From Parietaria judaica (lineage: Eukaryota > Streptophyta > Magnoliopsida > Rosales > Urticaceae), in the NCBI GenBank assembly GCA_954871525.1, contig OX940863.1:23510001-23574000 (forward strand): a stretch of 64,000 nt of DNA. The letters are read 5' to 3'. The number at the start of each line of letters is the position of its first letter. The first letter of the stretch is position 1. A model generated the notes under the pieces. The model was not told the origin of the DNA, did not search any database, and worked only from the letters and a program-made list of their open reading frames with translations. This document shows positions 1 through 12,159 of the stretch, piece after piece. Both the position numbers and the translations under genes were made by a program.

Positions 1-261
1 CTTTTAATGGTAGACCATGTGCCATGTGACCCCAGTTGGACACATGGGACGATATAGTCCACTCGAATTTTGTTTTAAACATTCTTTACTATAAATTTTG
101 GTACTTTTAAATCACGAAAATATTTTCATATATACATCACTCATTTGATTTGATGGACAAAAAGTGTAAACATTATGTGCAAACATATCCTTAATGTTTG
201 CAATTGTTCTATTGCCATTTGCCATTTCAGCCCCTCTGGATTAATTTGCTATATATAATTA

Positions 262-795
262 AGGGTTAATCTCGGTAAAAGTTTAATACTTTCAAAAAAA
301 GACCAGCAAGTTTCAATTTTTTTTTTTTTGCCCGAATAAAGCTCCAATTCTTTGGGTTTGAATCCCTATTGGTACCTCCGTCAAATTTTTCGTCCTCCAC
401 CGTTACTCATGCCACATCAAAATTTTGGTTTTGTAATCCAATTCTTTTCTTCTACCTGGATAAAGTTCCACGATCAAAGTTCTAATTCTCTGGTTTTGTC
501 TCTCCATTTCACTTCTGTGAAAATTCTGAACCATAGATTATGCCGTTTCGGGGCTTGAAAAAGCAATTGTGCTCTCGTTTAAGTACATATCCCACTATTG
601 TCTTTGATCGTCTAATTTTCCTCGGAAATGAGAACAAAAATTTATAACGGTGGCATGAGCAACGGTGGAGGATGGAAATATTGGCGGAGGTACCAATAAG
701 GATTCAAAACCAAAGAATTGGAACTTTGTCCGGGCATAAAAAATTGAATTTATTGGTCCATTTTTTGAAAATATTGAAATTTTTGTAATTAAATA
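262..795. repeat. Foldback (long-TIR) MITE
   Basis: Two arms of about 150 bp are imperfect inverted copies: roughly 262-420 reads towards the centre and 648-795 is its reverse complement. Shared stretches include GGTACCTCCG against CGGAGGTACC and CCACCGTTACTCATGCCAC against its complement. The centre is short, AT-rich and non-coding. The outer end, GGGTTAATCTCGG, resembles the Mutator-like MITE ends seen elsewhere in this window, but the matching right end is degraded and I found no clean target-site duplication. Exact ends are uncertain. Confidence 0.65.
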
Positions 796-963
796 ATAAT
801 TATAGAAAGAGTCAATTAGTTTTAATGAACATCGAGATTATATGCTTTTTATGGTTTATCAACGAGAGGTTTTGGGTTATATATAGACTTAAATGTATTG
901 AAAGTAAGAGCTTGGATTTACGTTGCACTTGTTAATTGCACCACAAAACATTGTAGTTGTCAC

Positions 964-1880
964 TTAGGTTCTGTTTCTTTTTATTAAGATTAAGACGTCT
1001 GAATCTAAATGATAAGATAATCTGAATGAATAAAAATTAAATGTGTTTTTTTTTTAAGATCTGAATGCAGATCTGACTATATTTTTCTTGTGGAATCAAA
1101 ATTTTATTGTGCACTTAATAATATATACTGATTACTTTTAATAACAATATAAATCTAAATTTAAAATAATTTATTTAATAAAATCAAAATATTATATTTT
1201 TTGTAAAAACAATAATTGAAAATATTTTATAGTAGTAATAATTTATATTAACATATAAATATAATAAATTGAAAAACTTTGAAAAACTGTACACTATAAA
1301 AATTCTATCATCTATAAAATTATTTATGATAATTAATTGAATGCAAATTAATTTTAATGATTATTTTAATTTATTATATTAATAAATTTGTAAACATGTA
1401 AATAAAAACGTAAAAATATATAATCTTTTTTATATAAACTAATTGATATATTTGATAACTTTTAATTTCAAATTTTTAATAATTTTTTTATAATAATATA
1501 ATTTTCTATAAATTCGAAATTAATTTTTTTTAAAGAGTCAAAAGTATATCTTCCCACCTATCATTGGATTCATCTCGTCGTAAGCTTTCCAAAGGTATAT
1601 TATATGAGTCGATCCGATGCTCGGTTTAAGAGTTATGGAGTTTTAAAGTTTTAAGGAGGAGAGAGAAAAATAAATTTGAAGACATATGAAGAGAAATATG
1701 AACGTGAGATGTCAAATGGTAGGTCTTAATAGATAAGACTTGAGTATAGATCTTACCGAATAAGTGACTATTCAGACCCAGTAAGAGTTTTTAAAATAAA
1801 AAAACAAATACACTTAATGTATCAAGATCTTACCCATTAAAATTAAGAGACTAATTAAGTGCAAACAAACACAACTTTAG
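964..1880. repeat. Diverged hAT-like MITE candidate
   Basis: The left edge (AGGTTCTGTTTCTTTTTATTA) and the reverse complement of the right edge (CTAAAGTTGTGTTTGTTTGC) are weakly alike, and the interior is AT-rich and non-coding with repeated AAGATCT-type words. This is a common look for old non-autonomous hAT-like elements, but no target-site duplication is clear. Both ends and class are tentative. Confidence 0.3.
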
Positions 1881-2346
1881 TTCTTTTGGCTGTGAACCTC
1901 TTTAAATTTTTTTATAAATAATATTATAAAATAAAAATGGACGGTCTTAAATTTTTACAATTCTTATCATGTAAATTGTCGAAGACGGATTTATGCCCAA
2001 CCCAAATAGTATTTTCAACATTACCCTTCGATGTTCGAAATTCTAACGTTATCTATTATGGTCTGATTTTTCAAGTATTAAAGAAAAATAAGTAAGACTC
2101 TAAGATCTAGTCTTTTTCTCCATCTTTTAATTGATGATCATGAATTTTGAATTACGAGCTGTTTTTCTTTTCCTCTATTGTTTTGTTCCATATCATTCTC
2201 ATACCAATATTTGTTTTGGTCCTATTACATATTTTGGTCAACTTTGTAGTGACTAGTGTGCTTGCTTACAGCTTACTCAACTCTTCATGTCATGAAGGGT
2301 AAAGTGACTCCTATCTATAGTATTATCACCCTTATAGAAAGAGTCG

Positions 2347-2399
<53 letters not shown>

Positions 2400-3043
2400 T
2401 TCTTTTAATTCATTTTATCCATTAATTAAATCGATAAATGAAAATTGTTGGTTGGGCATGAAACTTAATTGGATTGATGACAAGTTTCTTAAATGTGATA
2501 TTGACAATAACATATCCATCATAATTGTGATATTGACAATAAGAACTCTCAATAATATTGCTCTAATTTAAATTTTTATAGATATGTTATATGGAAAAGG
2601 TCAAAGTAATTAAGCAATTTCAGCAAAAGAAGAGTTCTAATTATGGCATTGATATTAAATGAATGATAGTTCTAGTTTGGTAATTAAAATGCGTGCATAG
2701 CATATCTATAATCAATGATATACTTATCGATACATTTGAAATTTGAATACATGGTTACAAATTCAATTAGATAATGAAATTATAGACTAATAAATATTTA
2801 CAAGTTTTATTAGAATTCAAAATTAGTCAAGCAAGATGATTAGATTAAGACGAAATCTTTAATTGAAAATTGAATACATGTATAATTATACTTATTTTTA
2901 ATTATTAAACCTAATATATAATCTACGTATATACTCCCTTATGAATCTATGATATGTTATTATCTGTTATTTTTCATATATTTCCGGTTTTTTTTCCTAG
3001 TAATAAGGGCCAACAAAATCGAAATATATGAATATGCGTATAT
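1881..3043. other. AT-rich intergenic DNA
   Basis: No coding signal. It contains a TTA trinucleotide microsatellite at about 2349-2400 and otherwise only AT-rich unique-looking sequence up to the copia LTR. Confidence 0.6.
2349..2400. repeat. (TTA)n microsatellite
   Basis: About 17 uninterrupted TTA units. A poly-leucine reading frame across it is an artefact of the repeat. Confidence 0.95.
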
Positions 3044-3174
3044 TGTAGAATATTGTATAAGTTAGTGAGTGTTTATAGTTTAGGTACTTTTATCGTTATT
3101 TTATATTGTTGGAACAATGGTGTAAATACCCATTTTCATTAATGAGATAATCACTTTTGTCAAATCTTGTTTCA
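3044..3174 (+). repeat. Copia 5' LTR
   Basis: Starts TGTAGAATATTG and ends TCTTGTTTCA, directly followed by the primer binding site. At 131 bp it is short for a copia LTR. It aligns over its full length to 9587-9718. Confidence 0.92.
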
Positions 3175-3186
3175 TGGTATCAGAGC
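3175..3186 (+). other. Copia primer binding site (tRNA-Met)
   Basis: TGGTATCAGAGC immediately follows the LTR end CA. This is the usual plant copia primer site, complementary to initiator methionine tRNA. Confidence 0.92.
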
Positions 3187-3559
3187 AACAAAGGGGGAAA
3201 AGCGACCCCCTTGAGCTCCTTCCGGCCAAGCGACCCCCTCGAGCTCCTTCTGGCCAAGCTCGAGCCAGGTGTTGACTGCTCATCTTCGTGACCCATTCAC
3301 GAATCAGACCCAAAATTCCTTTTTGGGTGGGTCCCACGAAAATTAGATAAAGGTTGCTCATTTCTCTTGGTTCTGTGTGTCCCAACGTGTGTCTCCACGT
3401 TCCTGCACACAGAAATTCTCTAATTTTGTTGTTGTTGTGCCTGTGTCATTTTTCCTGTGTCCCAACACCCAGAAAAATCCTTAATTTTTTCTGCTTGTGC
3501 CCACACAAAATTTCGTGTCCCAACCATTAGAAAAATTATTTTTCTCTGCTTGTCCCCGT

Positions 3560-3720
3560 GATCAACTCTTGTTTAAAAGTATGTCTTCTCGGACCAAATC
3601 CGCTACTCCCGCACACTTCTCTCCGACACAACGTCAAGGATGACCTTGGTGTGATCATTGCAAAGCTCATGGTCATTAGAGACCCCAATGTTGGAAATTG
3701 CATGGCAAACCAACAAATTG
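3560..3720 (+). pseudogene. Copia gag remnant with broken CCHC zinc knuckle
   Basis: Frame from 3644 encodes a zinc knuckle with exact C-X2-C-X4-H-X4-C spacing: Cys codons at 3650, 3659 and 3689, His at 3674. A TAG at 3677 lies inside the knuckle. Only about 470 bp separate the primer site from the knuckle, so most of the N-terminal gag domain is missing. In an intact element this domain binds genomic RNA for packaging. Longer frames over this stretch in other registers are not gag. Confidence 0.7.
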
Positions 3721-3904
3721 CACGGATCGATCCAAGCCCACTACGAGTCCTCATGATATTTCTACAGCCATATAATTATTACAGCGTCCCAGCAGTGAAC
3801 TCAAAGATCTCGAGAAAAAGGTCATTGCTCTATCAAAGTCTGAGCCTCTATCAAATCCAAGTGTCGGTTATACTACCGATACTTATGCCCATACTACCTT
3901 GACG

Positions 3905-4970
3905 TCCGATTGCCTTGTTCAAATCCGACAACCGAAAACCTAGATCATTAATTCAGGTGCAACCGATCACATGACAGGAGATCGAAGTTATTTTATCAAA
4001 TTCAGGCAAATTACGAGTCATTCCTCCGTAAGGACCGCTGACGGGACATTTCTACCTATTGTAGAATTTAGATCAGTTCGAATCTCAGAAGACATCATTC
4101 TTCAATCTGTGTTATTTGTTCCGAAGACCACTTGCAACCTTTTGTCGGTCAGTAAACTTACTCGTGATGCTAATTGCATGACCCGTTTCTTTACCAATTT
4201 TTGTGATTTTCAGGTATTGGGTTTTGGGAAGGAAATTGGTCGATGTGAGATGCACGATGACCTCTACATGTTTAAAGATACAACTTCTCTGGTAACGAAA
4301 GTTCAAGATTCCGACCAAGGTCATGTGCCATCAAGCGCTATTACTCTTTCAAATTATGTGTCTGTAGAAGATCAAGTTATGTTATGGCACTATCGCCTTG
4401 GTCATCCCAGCTTCCCATATCTTGAAAAAGCGTTTCCAAATTTGTTCACCAAAATCAAGCCTTCACATTATCACTGTCAAGTGTGTCAATTTGCAAAACA
4501 TACCCGACATTCCTTCCGTAGCATCGACTATAAATCACCCAAACCTTTTTCTGTGATTCATTGCGACATATGGGGGCCCTCAAGGGTACGTCACATAAGT
4601 GGAGCTAGATGGTTCATCACATTTATCGATGATCACACTCGAATGACGTGGTCATTTCTCATGAAAGAAAAAAACAGAAGCTGCTCCAATCTTTAAACAT
4701 TTCTACTCCATGGTTGAGTCTCAATTCCATACCCGTGTGCAATTCCTTCATCCAGACAACGCACGGGATTACTTCAACCAAACTCCCTCGCCATACTTGA
4801 CTGAAAAATGAATTGTTCAAATAAGTTCATGTGTGTACACACCGCAACAAAATGGTATTGCTGAGCGGAAAACAGACATAATCTCGAAGTCGCTCGATCT
4901 ATAATGTTTGCAAAGTCTGTCCCAAAATATTTTTGGGGCGATGCGATCCTCACGGCGACATACCTAATCA
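3905..4970 (+). pseudogene. Copia protease and integrase N-terminal half, inactivated
   Basis: The protease site reads N-S-G-A-T-D-H from 3950, with the catalytic Asp replaced by Asn (AAT, 3950-3952) and a TAG at 3941 where the family has Trp. The frame then runs open from 3971 to 4696: a GAG-pre-integrase motif (LWHYRLGHPS, about 4384), the Cys pair of the HHCC zinc finger (CQVCQ, about 4475) and the first catalytic Asp of the core (CDIWGP, about 4563). A frameshift near 4670 moves the rest to another frame, where HPDN (about 4750) and the TPQQNGIAER catalytic-Glu region (about 4840-4870) can be read with further stops. The coding sequence is cut at 4975 by a solo LTR and resumes at 7663. 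Confidence 0.88.
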
Positions 4971-4975
4971 ATTGT

Positions 4976-7662
4976 TGTTGGGAAGTTCATTACGTTTCCC
5001 AATAATATTATCACAATTTATGCCGTCAAGCTGTCCAGGTAACATTTAAAAAATATTTTAAAGCGGAAAAACTCGTTACCCGTTCAACGAATTGAACATC
5101 GTATAATAACAAAAATCAAGATCTGATAAATTATTACTAATTTAACTTTTCATAAATTCATTATTAATAATCTAGTCTATAGGAAATAAATAAACTGTAA
5201 ATAAAGGTTTGCATTTATTGACCCAATGCATAAGGCCGTACCTCAGGTGATGACGATTCCGGTTGCGCGTTCTGAACTGGGCAGGGCTTCGCCGATGCTG
5301 AGGGAAACTCCCGTGATCTTCCGGGATATTCTCCTGGACTCCTCGTACCGAAGCGTGAGCTTCGCCGGCAGGACTCCGTCGCAAAACTTTATCTGGTGGT
5401 TCTTTTAAAGCTTTCGGAGAAAAACGTCTCACTAAGCCGAACCAGAAAAAAAAAAGCTAAGAAATTCGCAGACTCTAGAGAGAGAGAGAGAGATATCGAA
5501 TTCTTGCTCTAGAGAGGTGTGTGAAATGTGTAGAATGAGCCTTGTATATATAGGCTCGTGAAGAAGCCAATAATGGAAGCTTCCATGCATAAATTTCGAA
5601 TTCTATAATGGGTAAATATAATTAATCACTCCAAACCAATTGCCAAGATTGAATCACCAATGATCCAATGGTTAGGATTAATAAAATTCGTATTCCCTTA
5701 TACACTAATATGGAAATTCTAAATCAATAGTCTAGATCCAATGGTTGGAATTAATTCCATTACCAATTTGATGAACCATATTGATTTAGCACAAAATCAA
5801 GCCTCATTACTTGTTCACCAAGCAAAAATTCGATCTCCATTATAAAGAATTCGAATTTTTCCTTTCCATATATTCATGTTAATTAATTTCCAATCCAATG
5901 GTTAAGATTAAATCTTAAACTAATCCAATGGATATAATTAATTAACCATATACGAAGTCCATGCTTGGTCACCAAGTCATTTTCTAATTTAGCCTTCCAA
6001 ATTAATTATCATGATCCAACGATTAAGATCAAACTTGACCGATCTAGTGAACCAAATTAATTTCAAGATTTTCTATTAATACCTAAACATAGGTACTTAT
6101 GCCGCATATTTGGAAAGTCCAAATCCAAGCAAATCGTGTAAGCCCAACTTACACATTTACTTGGGCCGCATTATTTCTACACATTCATATATATAACAAA
6201 TATATATTTTTATTTTAATAAACATAAATCTATTAATTATTAATTAATAATTAATAAGAATATTAATAATTAAATCTAAATAATTAAATTTTATTATTTA
6301 CCTCCGATCTCAATATCACACATTAAATGTCGTGGTGCAACACCACCATTTAAATTCGTGACATGTGATTAAATTTCACATATTTACGAAAACGATCGTA
6401 AACTTGGAAATTCTCTAAATCACAAACCGTACGTCGAAATGACTCGGTTCCAAAATCAAAGTCTCTTAGAATTTAATTTCCAACAACTTTACAGTTGATG
6501 AAAAATCTAAATTCAACTTTCTTTTATGAGTTAAATTTCCAGTACCAAACTTTGGTACTTTTGCCACTTCAAAAATAAAACTTCTAAAGTCTGACATAGA
6601 CCGTAGTTTTATGAATCCCGACAAATTATAAAACATACCGAAAGTTTAAATCACGTACGTATCATCCGTTCCGGAGCTATCATGGCGACCATGGACCCAT
6701 ATCACTGAAACTCCAACGAACTGCTAGTGGTTCGTCAAACCTCGGTGTTATTCTACTATAAACACGAGGCTGCACTCTTTAGTGATACAGTATATATTAT
6801 TACATTTATAGCAAGGTGTCCATTGATACAATCATATTCGGGTTATTGATCTTTCACTTGATGATCCACACACGAACAGACGGTTTTTACCATTTTGCCT
6901 CTCATTGCATTTTCATCCTCAACTCAGTTAGTAATATTGTGAGTAACCCATTTATGGTTTCGATTCATAAGTTGCGCACGGGTACCTCTCACTTCTCACC
7001 ACTAACAATCAAGGGAATCATATTGACTCTGAAGAGAGCTATGTGATGTCCGTGTCTGTTACCAAGCTACCCTTATCGGTTGACTATCATGTTCCCAAAA
7101 TAGCAGCATTGGGAACGACTGTAAAATGTGTTCTTAATTAACAGTTAAATTAAAAAACAATCAAGTCAATAGTCCAGGCTCGAGGTCACTCAGGACTTAG
7201 ATTAAATATCCATTTGATCATATACTAGTGATTCAACTCCAAGTTGTCAGTGACGGTCTTATATAACAACTTCCGGAGTTTAAGTCAGGTCCAGTCCAGT
7301 ATGAAGCCGCTTCATACTTAATGCACTTCTAGTGAGTGTGACACACACACTAAATCTAGAATAAGATTATCACTTGGTCACATTAATGACCTTATACAAT
7401 TAATGGCTCCCACCCATTTAATCAGGTCACAGACATTATAAGTTCATTTATTATGATTATTAATTCTTCATCACATTGACTCGGTTGTGATAATAATAAC
7501 ATAATTGCATCCTTTATGAAGTATGAAACAAACATTCTATTTTACTCTACCAGAAACTATAATAAGATTAACATAATAAGTAACATCTTTTATTCAACGA
7601 CTTTGGTCAAAATCTTTTACAATTGGGGAAATGACAGCTTGTTTAAGGACACATGTCCAACA
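4976..7662 (-). mobile_element. Solo LTR inserted in copia integrase
   Basis: The 2,687-bp block begins TGTTGGGAAG and ends ACATGTCCAACA, the TG...CA ends with short inverted repeats of an LTR. It is flanked by ATTGT (4971-4975) and ATCGT (7663-7667), a 5-bp duplication with one change. The surrounding integrase reading continues exactly across it. There is no primer site, polypurine tract or retroelement protein inside, and only one promoter-like region, so this is a single LTR left by recombination. The TATA box and pyrimidine-rich leader read on the minus strand, giving that orientation. The lineage is unknown; 2.7 kb is long for an LTR. Confidence 0.85.
5545..5552 (-). promoter_or_regulatory. 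TATA box of the solo LTR
   Basis: TATATATA in a CCTATATATACAAGG context on the minus strand. It is followed downstream by CT-rich sequence (5480-5500), as expected for the U3/R boundary of an LTR. Confidence 0.55.
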
Positions 7663-8228
7663 ATCGTATGCCGAGTAGTTTCCTGAACTTTCTCTCTCCT
7701 CGTCAAGTCCTCAGCAAAATTCATCCACATCTCATATCCTTCTCTTCAAACCTACCAAAAAAGGTCTTTGGGTGTTCCGCCTTTGTCCATGTCCACAAAC
7801 AACATCGATTAAAGTTCGATCCTCGAGCTGTTAAGTGCATCTTCTTAGATTATTATTTGCATAAAAAAGGGTATAAATGTTATTTCCCATCTACTCGCAC
7901 TACATATAACTCAATGGATGTCACTTTCTTTGAAGGTGAGTCATTCTTCCCCAAATCCGACATTCAGAGGGAGAATTCTTGGGAATCTCAAATCTGGGAA
8001 GTCAATCAAAACATTCAACCCGAAAACCCATCACCTTCAATCCAACCAATCGGCATTCCTTCGACGACCACTCCTTTTTCGGTCGTCGACATTCCAGAAA
8101 TTCATTCGACTCCTATTCCTCTTTCGGTTGTGGAAAATATCTCATACTCTCCACCTAACTCATCTTGGTCTCCTGAACATGTAGAGAGCTCCTCGCATCA
8201 TCAAATCGGCCAAGATCCGGATCTGACG
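7663..8228 (+). pseudogene. Copia integrase C-terminal part and linker
   Basis: Continues the integrase cut at 4975. The frame from about 7664 encodes NRMPSSFLNFLSP and then the copia integrase C-terminal region with VFGCSAFVHVHKQHRLKFDP, ending in a Ser/Pro-rich linker. The reading jumps from this linker to the middle of reverse transcriptase near 8228, so on the order of a hundred residues of the N-terminal reverse transcriptase are missing. Confidence 0.85.
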
Positions 8229-9579
8229 CCCTCTTGGTCACAATGGGCTTCACCCAAACTCAAGGAATCGACTTTCAAGAGACTTTTGCTCCAGTGGCTA
8301 AACTAAACTCGGTACGGGTACTTCTTTCTCTTGCCGTAAATATGGATTGGCCACTCTTTCAACTTGGTGTCAAAAAGCATTCCTCAATGGCGACCTTGAA
8401 GAAGAAGTCTACATGAATATATCTCCAGGACTAGAAAAAGATTCCAACCGTCACCTAGTCTGCAAACTGAAAAAGGCGTTGTACAGCTTTAAACAGTCTT
8501 CTCGTGCTTGGTTTGAGAAATTCACCAAGGCCGTTAATTCCAACGGATACCTCCAATGTCAAGTCGATCATACTTTCTTCGTCAAACGGAATATCAATGG
8601 AAAGATGGCTATTCTCATTGTGTACATTGACGGCATCATCTTGACCGGTGATGACTCGGCGGAAATCATGAAACTAAAGCAAGTACTCGCAACCCAATTT
8701 GAGATTAAAGACCTCAGAACTCTGAGGTACTTCTTGGGTATGGAGGTAGCAAGATCAGACAACGACATTGTTATTTCCCAATGGAAGTATGTACTTGACC
8801 TTCTTCAAGAAACCGATCTACTTGGTTGCAAACTGGTTGATACTCCGATGGACCCAAACAAGAGATTCTCTCAGTGCACTGAAAGCTCTTCCGTCGACAA
8901 AGGAATATATCAGAGACTTGTCGGCAAACTCATCTACTTGTCCCATACTCGTCCGGACATTGCCTACTCCGTCAGTGTTGTAAGCCAACACATGAACAGC
9001 CTGAACGAGGATCATTTGGAAGCCGTGAACCGAATCTTGAGGTACTTGAAATCAAATCCCGGTCATGGCTTATTATTCCAAAAATCTGAGACTCGTGAGA
9101 CCAAGATCTTCACAGATGCTAGTTGGGCTGGAGAAGCCACCGACCAAAGATCAACCTCGGTATATTGCTCATATGTGTGGGGAAATCTTGTTACCTGGAG
9201 AATCAAGAAGCAATCGGTTGTCTCCCGAAGTAGTGCCAAGTCAGAGTACCGCGCTCTCGCATTAGGAATATGCGAGGGAATGTGGATCCAGAGGCTCTTG
9301 AAAGAGCTGGGGATGGATCAATCCGGGGCTATCAAGATGTTCTGTGATAGTCAGTCCGCAATCATAATCGTCAAGAATCCAGTTCACCACGACCGAACGA
9401 AGCACATTGAAATTGATAGACATTTCATTTCGGAGAAGGTCAATGGTGGCATCATCGACTTGAGCTACATTCCTTCCAAGCTTCAAATTGCGGATATCCT
9501 CACCAAAGCTTTAACTCAAAGTCCTTTTGATGAACTTAGTTCCAAGTTTGGCTTGTATAACATATACTACCCAGCTTGA
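8229..9579 (+). pseudogene. Copia reverse transcriptase and RNase H
   Basis: The N-terminal part (GFTQTQGIDFQETFAPVAKL, about 8245-8305) is in one frame; from 8347 a 410-codon frame runs to a stop at 9577. A frameshift near 8370 separates them. The catalytic box reads Y-I-D-G at 8623-8634, where an active enzyme has two adjacent Asp, so the second is lost. RNase H follows with TDASWAG (about 9112), the CDSQSAI motif (about 9343) and DRHFI (about 9415). The 410-codon part is the best preserved in the element, but the missing N-terminus and lost Asp make it inactive. Confidence 0.92.
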
Positions 9580-9718
9580 GGGGGAGTGTAGAATACTGTA
9601 TGGCTTAGTGAGTGTTTATAATTTAAGTACTTTTACCGTTATTTTATATTGTTGGAACAATGGTGTAAATACCCATTTTTATTAATGAGAAAATCACTTT
9701 TTTCCAAATCGTGTTTCA
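9578..9718 (+). repeat. Polypurine tract and copia 3' LTR
   Basis: GAGGGGGAG (9578-9586) is the polypurine tract and overlaps the RNase H stop codon. The 3' LTR follows at 9587 (TGTAGAATACTG) and ends at 9718 (GTGTTTCA). Confidence 0.9.
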
Positions 9719-10907
9719 AATATTGTTAATTAGTTTGTTGACTTTAGAGATCATTTGCGTTGCGTATAGCATTTAAATTTTAATCCACTATATAATCATT
9801 TAGGGATTCACTATAATATACAATCAACCATGGACACGATCAATTCGAATATTTAAGAAGAAGAAAAATATACCACAAAGTATGCAAAATCTGTGGCATA
9901 CTTTTTGCGGCAATAATACCATTTTTTTGAACGTCCTATAATTTCGTAACACCTAAGTACCTATATTAATCACGGTGACAACACATGATCATTATATGAC
10001 ATCAATGGTCTATTATAAACACATAATTCAATTATTGAATTCGTTGAAAACTTGCTAAATAATAATGACATGTCCATAAGAATTTATTTATAGACATATT
10101 TAACAGATGGGGTGTGTAAATGTTAATATTTGTTTTTTCTTATGTAGAGCAATCAAATTTTAATTATTTAATTGTTTGCTTAATATATAGGGGAAATGAT
10201 TAAAAATAATGCAATAATATATTAATTTATTAATGTTGATAATGTTTAATTCAGCAATATCATAATTAGAAACCATTTATAGCACAAGATGCTTAACAAA
10301 TTAACTCTTATTAATACATCTAACTCAAAGATGAACCTGGCCAATATTCGGGTGTGAATCAATTATATTGCATATATATTTAGAAAAATATTCTTCTTTT
10401 AATAAATACAAATTCCTATATATAGTCGTGTATCATGAGTTTTATTTCCTAATTATTGATGACAACAACATGGCAGCATGTTTGATTGTATATGGTATCT
10501 ATTCAGAGACATGTTAACTTTCGTTTCAACTGACATATAATATACATGGGTAATTATGGGAAAAGTACCTAAAGGTTGAACAATTGAGACGACAAGGATT
10601 CAAAGTGAAAATAGCGATGAAAGGCCTAACATCAACTAATGTGAGACGACATATTTTTTTTGTCTAATTTTTTTAACTGACGTTCATTTTTTTTAATCGT
10701 ACATGAAATACACATTCATATGTTCATTAAAATATCTAGTATATTATCTCATTTGCTATACAGAAAAAATATATAAAAAAATATGTAGTCTCATATTTAT
10801 CGACTTTAGGTATTGTTTTTTTTTTTAACTTGGACTTTGTTACTTCAGTTTGTCAAAACATAGGTATTTTTACCGCGATATCCCTAATATATATATATCA
10901 TTATTAT
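9719..10907. other. AT-rich intergenic DNA
   Basis: No gene seen. Around 10555-10830 there is a faint pair of outward ends (GGGAAAAGTACCTAAAGG and CTTTAGGTATTG) that may be a decayed MITE of the Mutator-like type found nearby. Confidence 0.5.
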
Positions 10908-10915
10908 TTTATATA

Positions 10916-11384
10916 GGGTTAATGACGGCAAAAATACCCAAAGTTTGGTCAAAGAACCCCTTGTGTACCCAAAGTTTAAAAGTGGTGGCAAAAATACCCA
11001 AAGTCGCATTTAGGGAGTTGACCACTCCATTCTCGTAACGCCGTTAACTTACCGGTTAACTCTGGCCACTTGGACAAATTTGTTTTGTTAAGTATAATCA
11101 TTAGGGGTTAAATTAGTTGTATTAAATAGTGTTTATTAGGGGTTTAATTCATTATTTTGTCATAAACAAGGCTGATTTGGGCTCATCCATGTGGCAAAAA
11201 TTGTTATGTCAGCAACCCACGTTTGTCCGCGTGGCCATAGTTAACGGGTAAGTTAACGGCGTTACGAAAATAGTCTGGTCAACTCCCCAAATGCGACTTT
11301 GGGTATTTTTACCATCACTTTTAAATTTTGGGTACACGAGGGGTTCTTTGACTAAACTTTAGGTATTTTTGCTGTCATAAACCC
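10916..11384. mobile_element. Long-TIR MITE, 469 bp
   Basis: Begins GGGTTAATGACGGCAAAAAT and ends with its near complement, ATTTTTGCTGTCATAAACCC. The inverted arms are about 165 bp each (to about 11085 and from about 11220), around a short AT-rich centre. TTTATATA flanks it on both sides (10908-10915 and 11385-11392), an 8-bp exact duplication that could be 9 bp with one change. The arm words (CGTAACGCCGTTAACTTACC) resemble those of the Mutator-like family at 33-34 kb. Non-coding. Confidence 0.85.
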
Positions 11385-11392
11385 TTTATATA

Positions 11393-11809
11393 TATGGTCT
11401 ATTATTGAAGGATGACGACAGAAGTAGTGTCGATACATCAATTATTAGTTTTGAATATGTCATAATTCAGGACACAACCACCGTGACAACTGACAATCAT
11501 TTTTTTTTTTACATTATCACTTATGTTTATATACTATGCTTATCCTCTTTTCTTTTCTTTTTTTTTTTCCAAAATTTCTGAAAATAAATATGATTGAATT
11601 ATCATGGAAATGCAATAGTTTAGAGCTCGCAATAGTGAGTTTCATAATATTTATTACTATATATATAATAATATAAGTTTACTACTAGTGCTTGATGAAC
11701 TATTTACATATAGATTGTTCGTAAATCGTAAGCAATTAATGAATTAAAGATGACGTTTGTTTCCTTGTTTTCTAGTCCATCAAGTAAACGGGACAAAAAA
11801 TCACGCGTT

Positions 11810-11855
<46 letters not shown>

Positions 11856-12159
11856 TGCATATACAGTATACACGAATGTAATACATTTAAGTTGCAAGCT
11901 CGTAGCTTCAACTTCTCTTCTCTATAAGTTGCTTCCATCAAAGTCTTAAAAGTTTTAATTATAACGCTTCCCAGCTGAGTTAGTTTTCCTCCGAAAACGC
12001 CTGGTGCCGGTCGGTAGTCAGTACATTTGTGCGAAATTGCAAATAATTGTGATGGAGTTTCAAAAGTTCATTCTCACTGGAAAGATAAATGAGTTGAAGT
12101 CTTTGATTTTCTTGAATTATTTGCATAAATTAATAATTGAACTTGTAATTCTAATCTGG
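11393..12159. other. AT-rich intergenic DNA with (AT)n
   Basis: No gene seen. It has an (AT)n/(AC)n microsatellite at about 11818-11855. The 5' boundary of the gypsy fragment to the right is not sharp. Confidence 0.55.

Larger units (their letters stand above)
3044..9718 (+). mobile_element. Degenerate Ty1/copia LTR retrotransposon
   Basis: A full structural frame is visible: 5' LTR (3044-3174), tRNA-Met-type primer binding site, CCHC knuckle, protease, integrase, reverse transcriptase and RNase H in copia order, polypurine tract and 3' LTR (9587-9718). The flanks are TATAT on the left and AATAT on the right, a 4/5 match to a 5-bp target-site duplication. The two LTRs differ at about a dozen positions in 131 bp, so the insertion is old. 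Gag is mostly deleted, the region joining integrase to reverse transcriptase is shortened, several stops and frameshifts interrupt the polyprotein, and a 2.69-kb foreign solo LTR splits the integrase. It cannot be autonomous. Confidence 0.93.

Noticed and set aside
2347..2571. Frame with a long poly-leucine start
   Set aside because: It is the TTA microsatellite read as leucine; no other coding signal.
5172..5432. GC-richer frames on both strands
   Set aside because: They lie in the transcribed leader part of the solo LTR; no family similarity and no retroelement protein.
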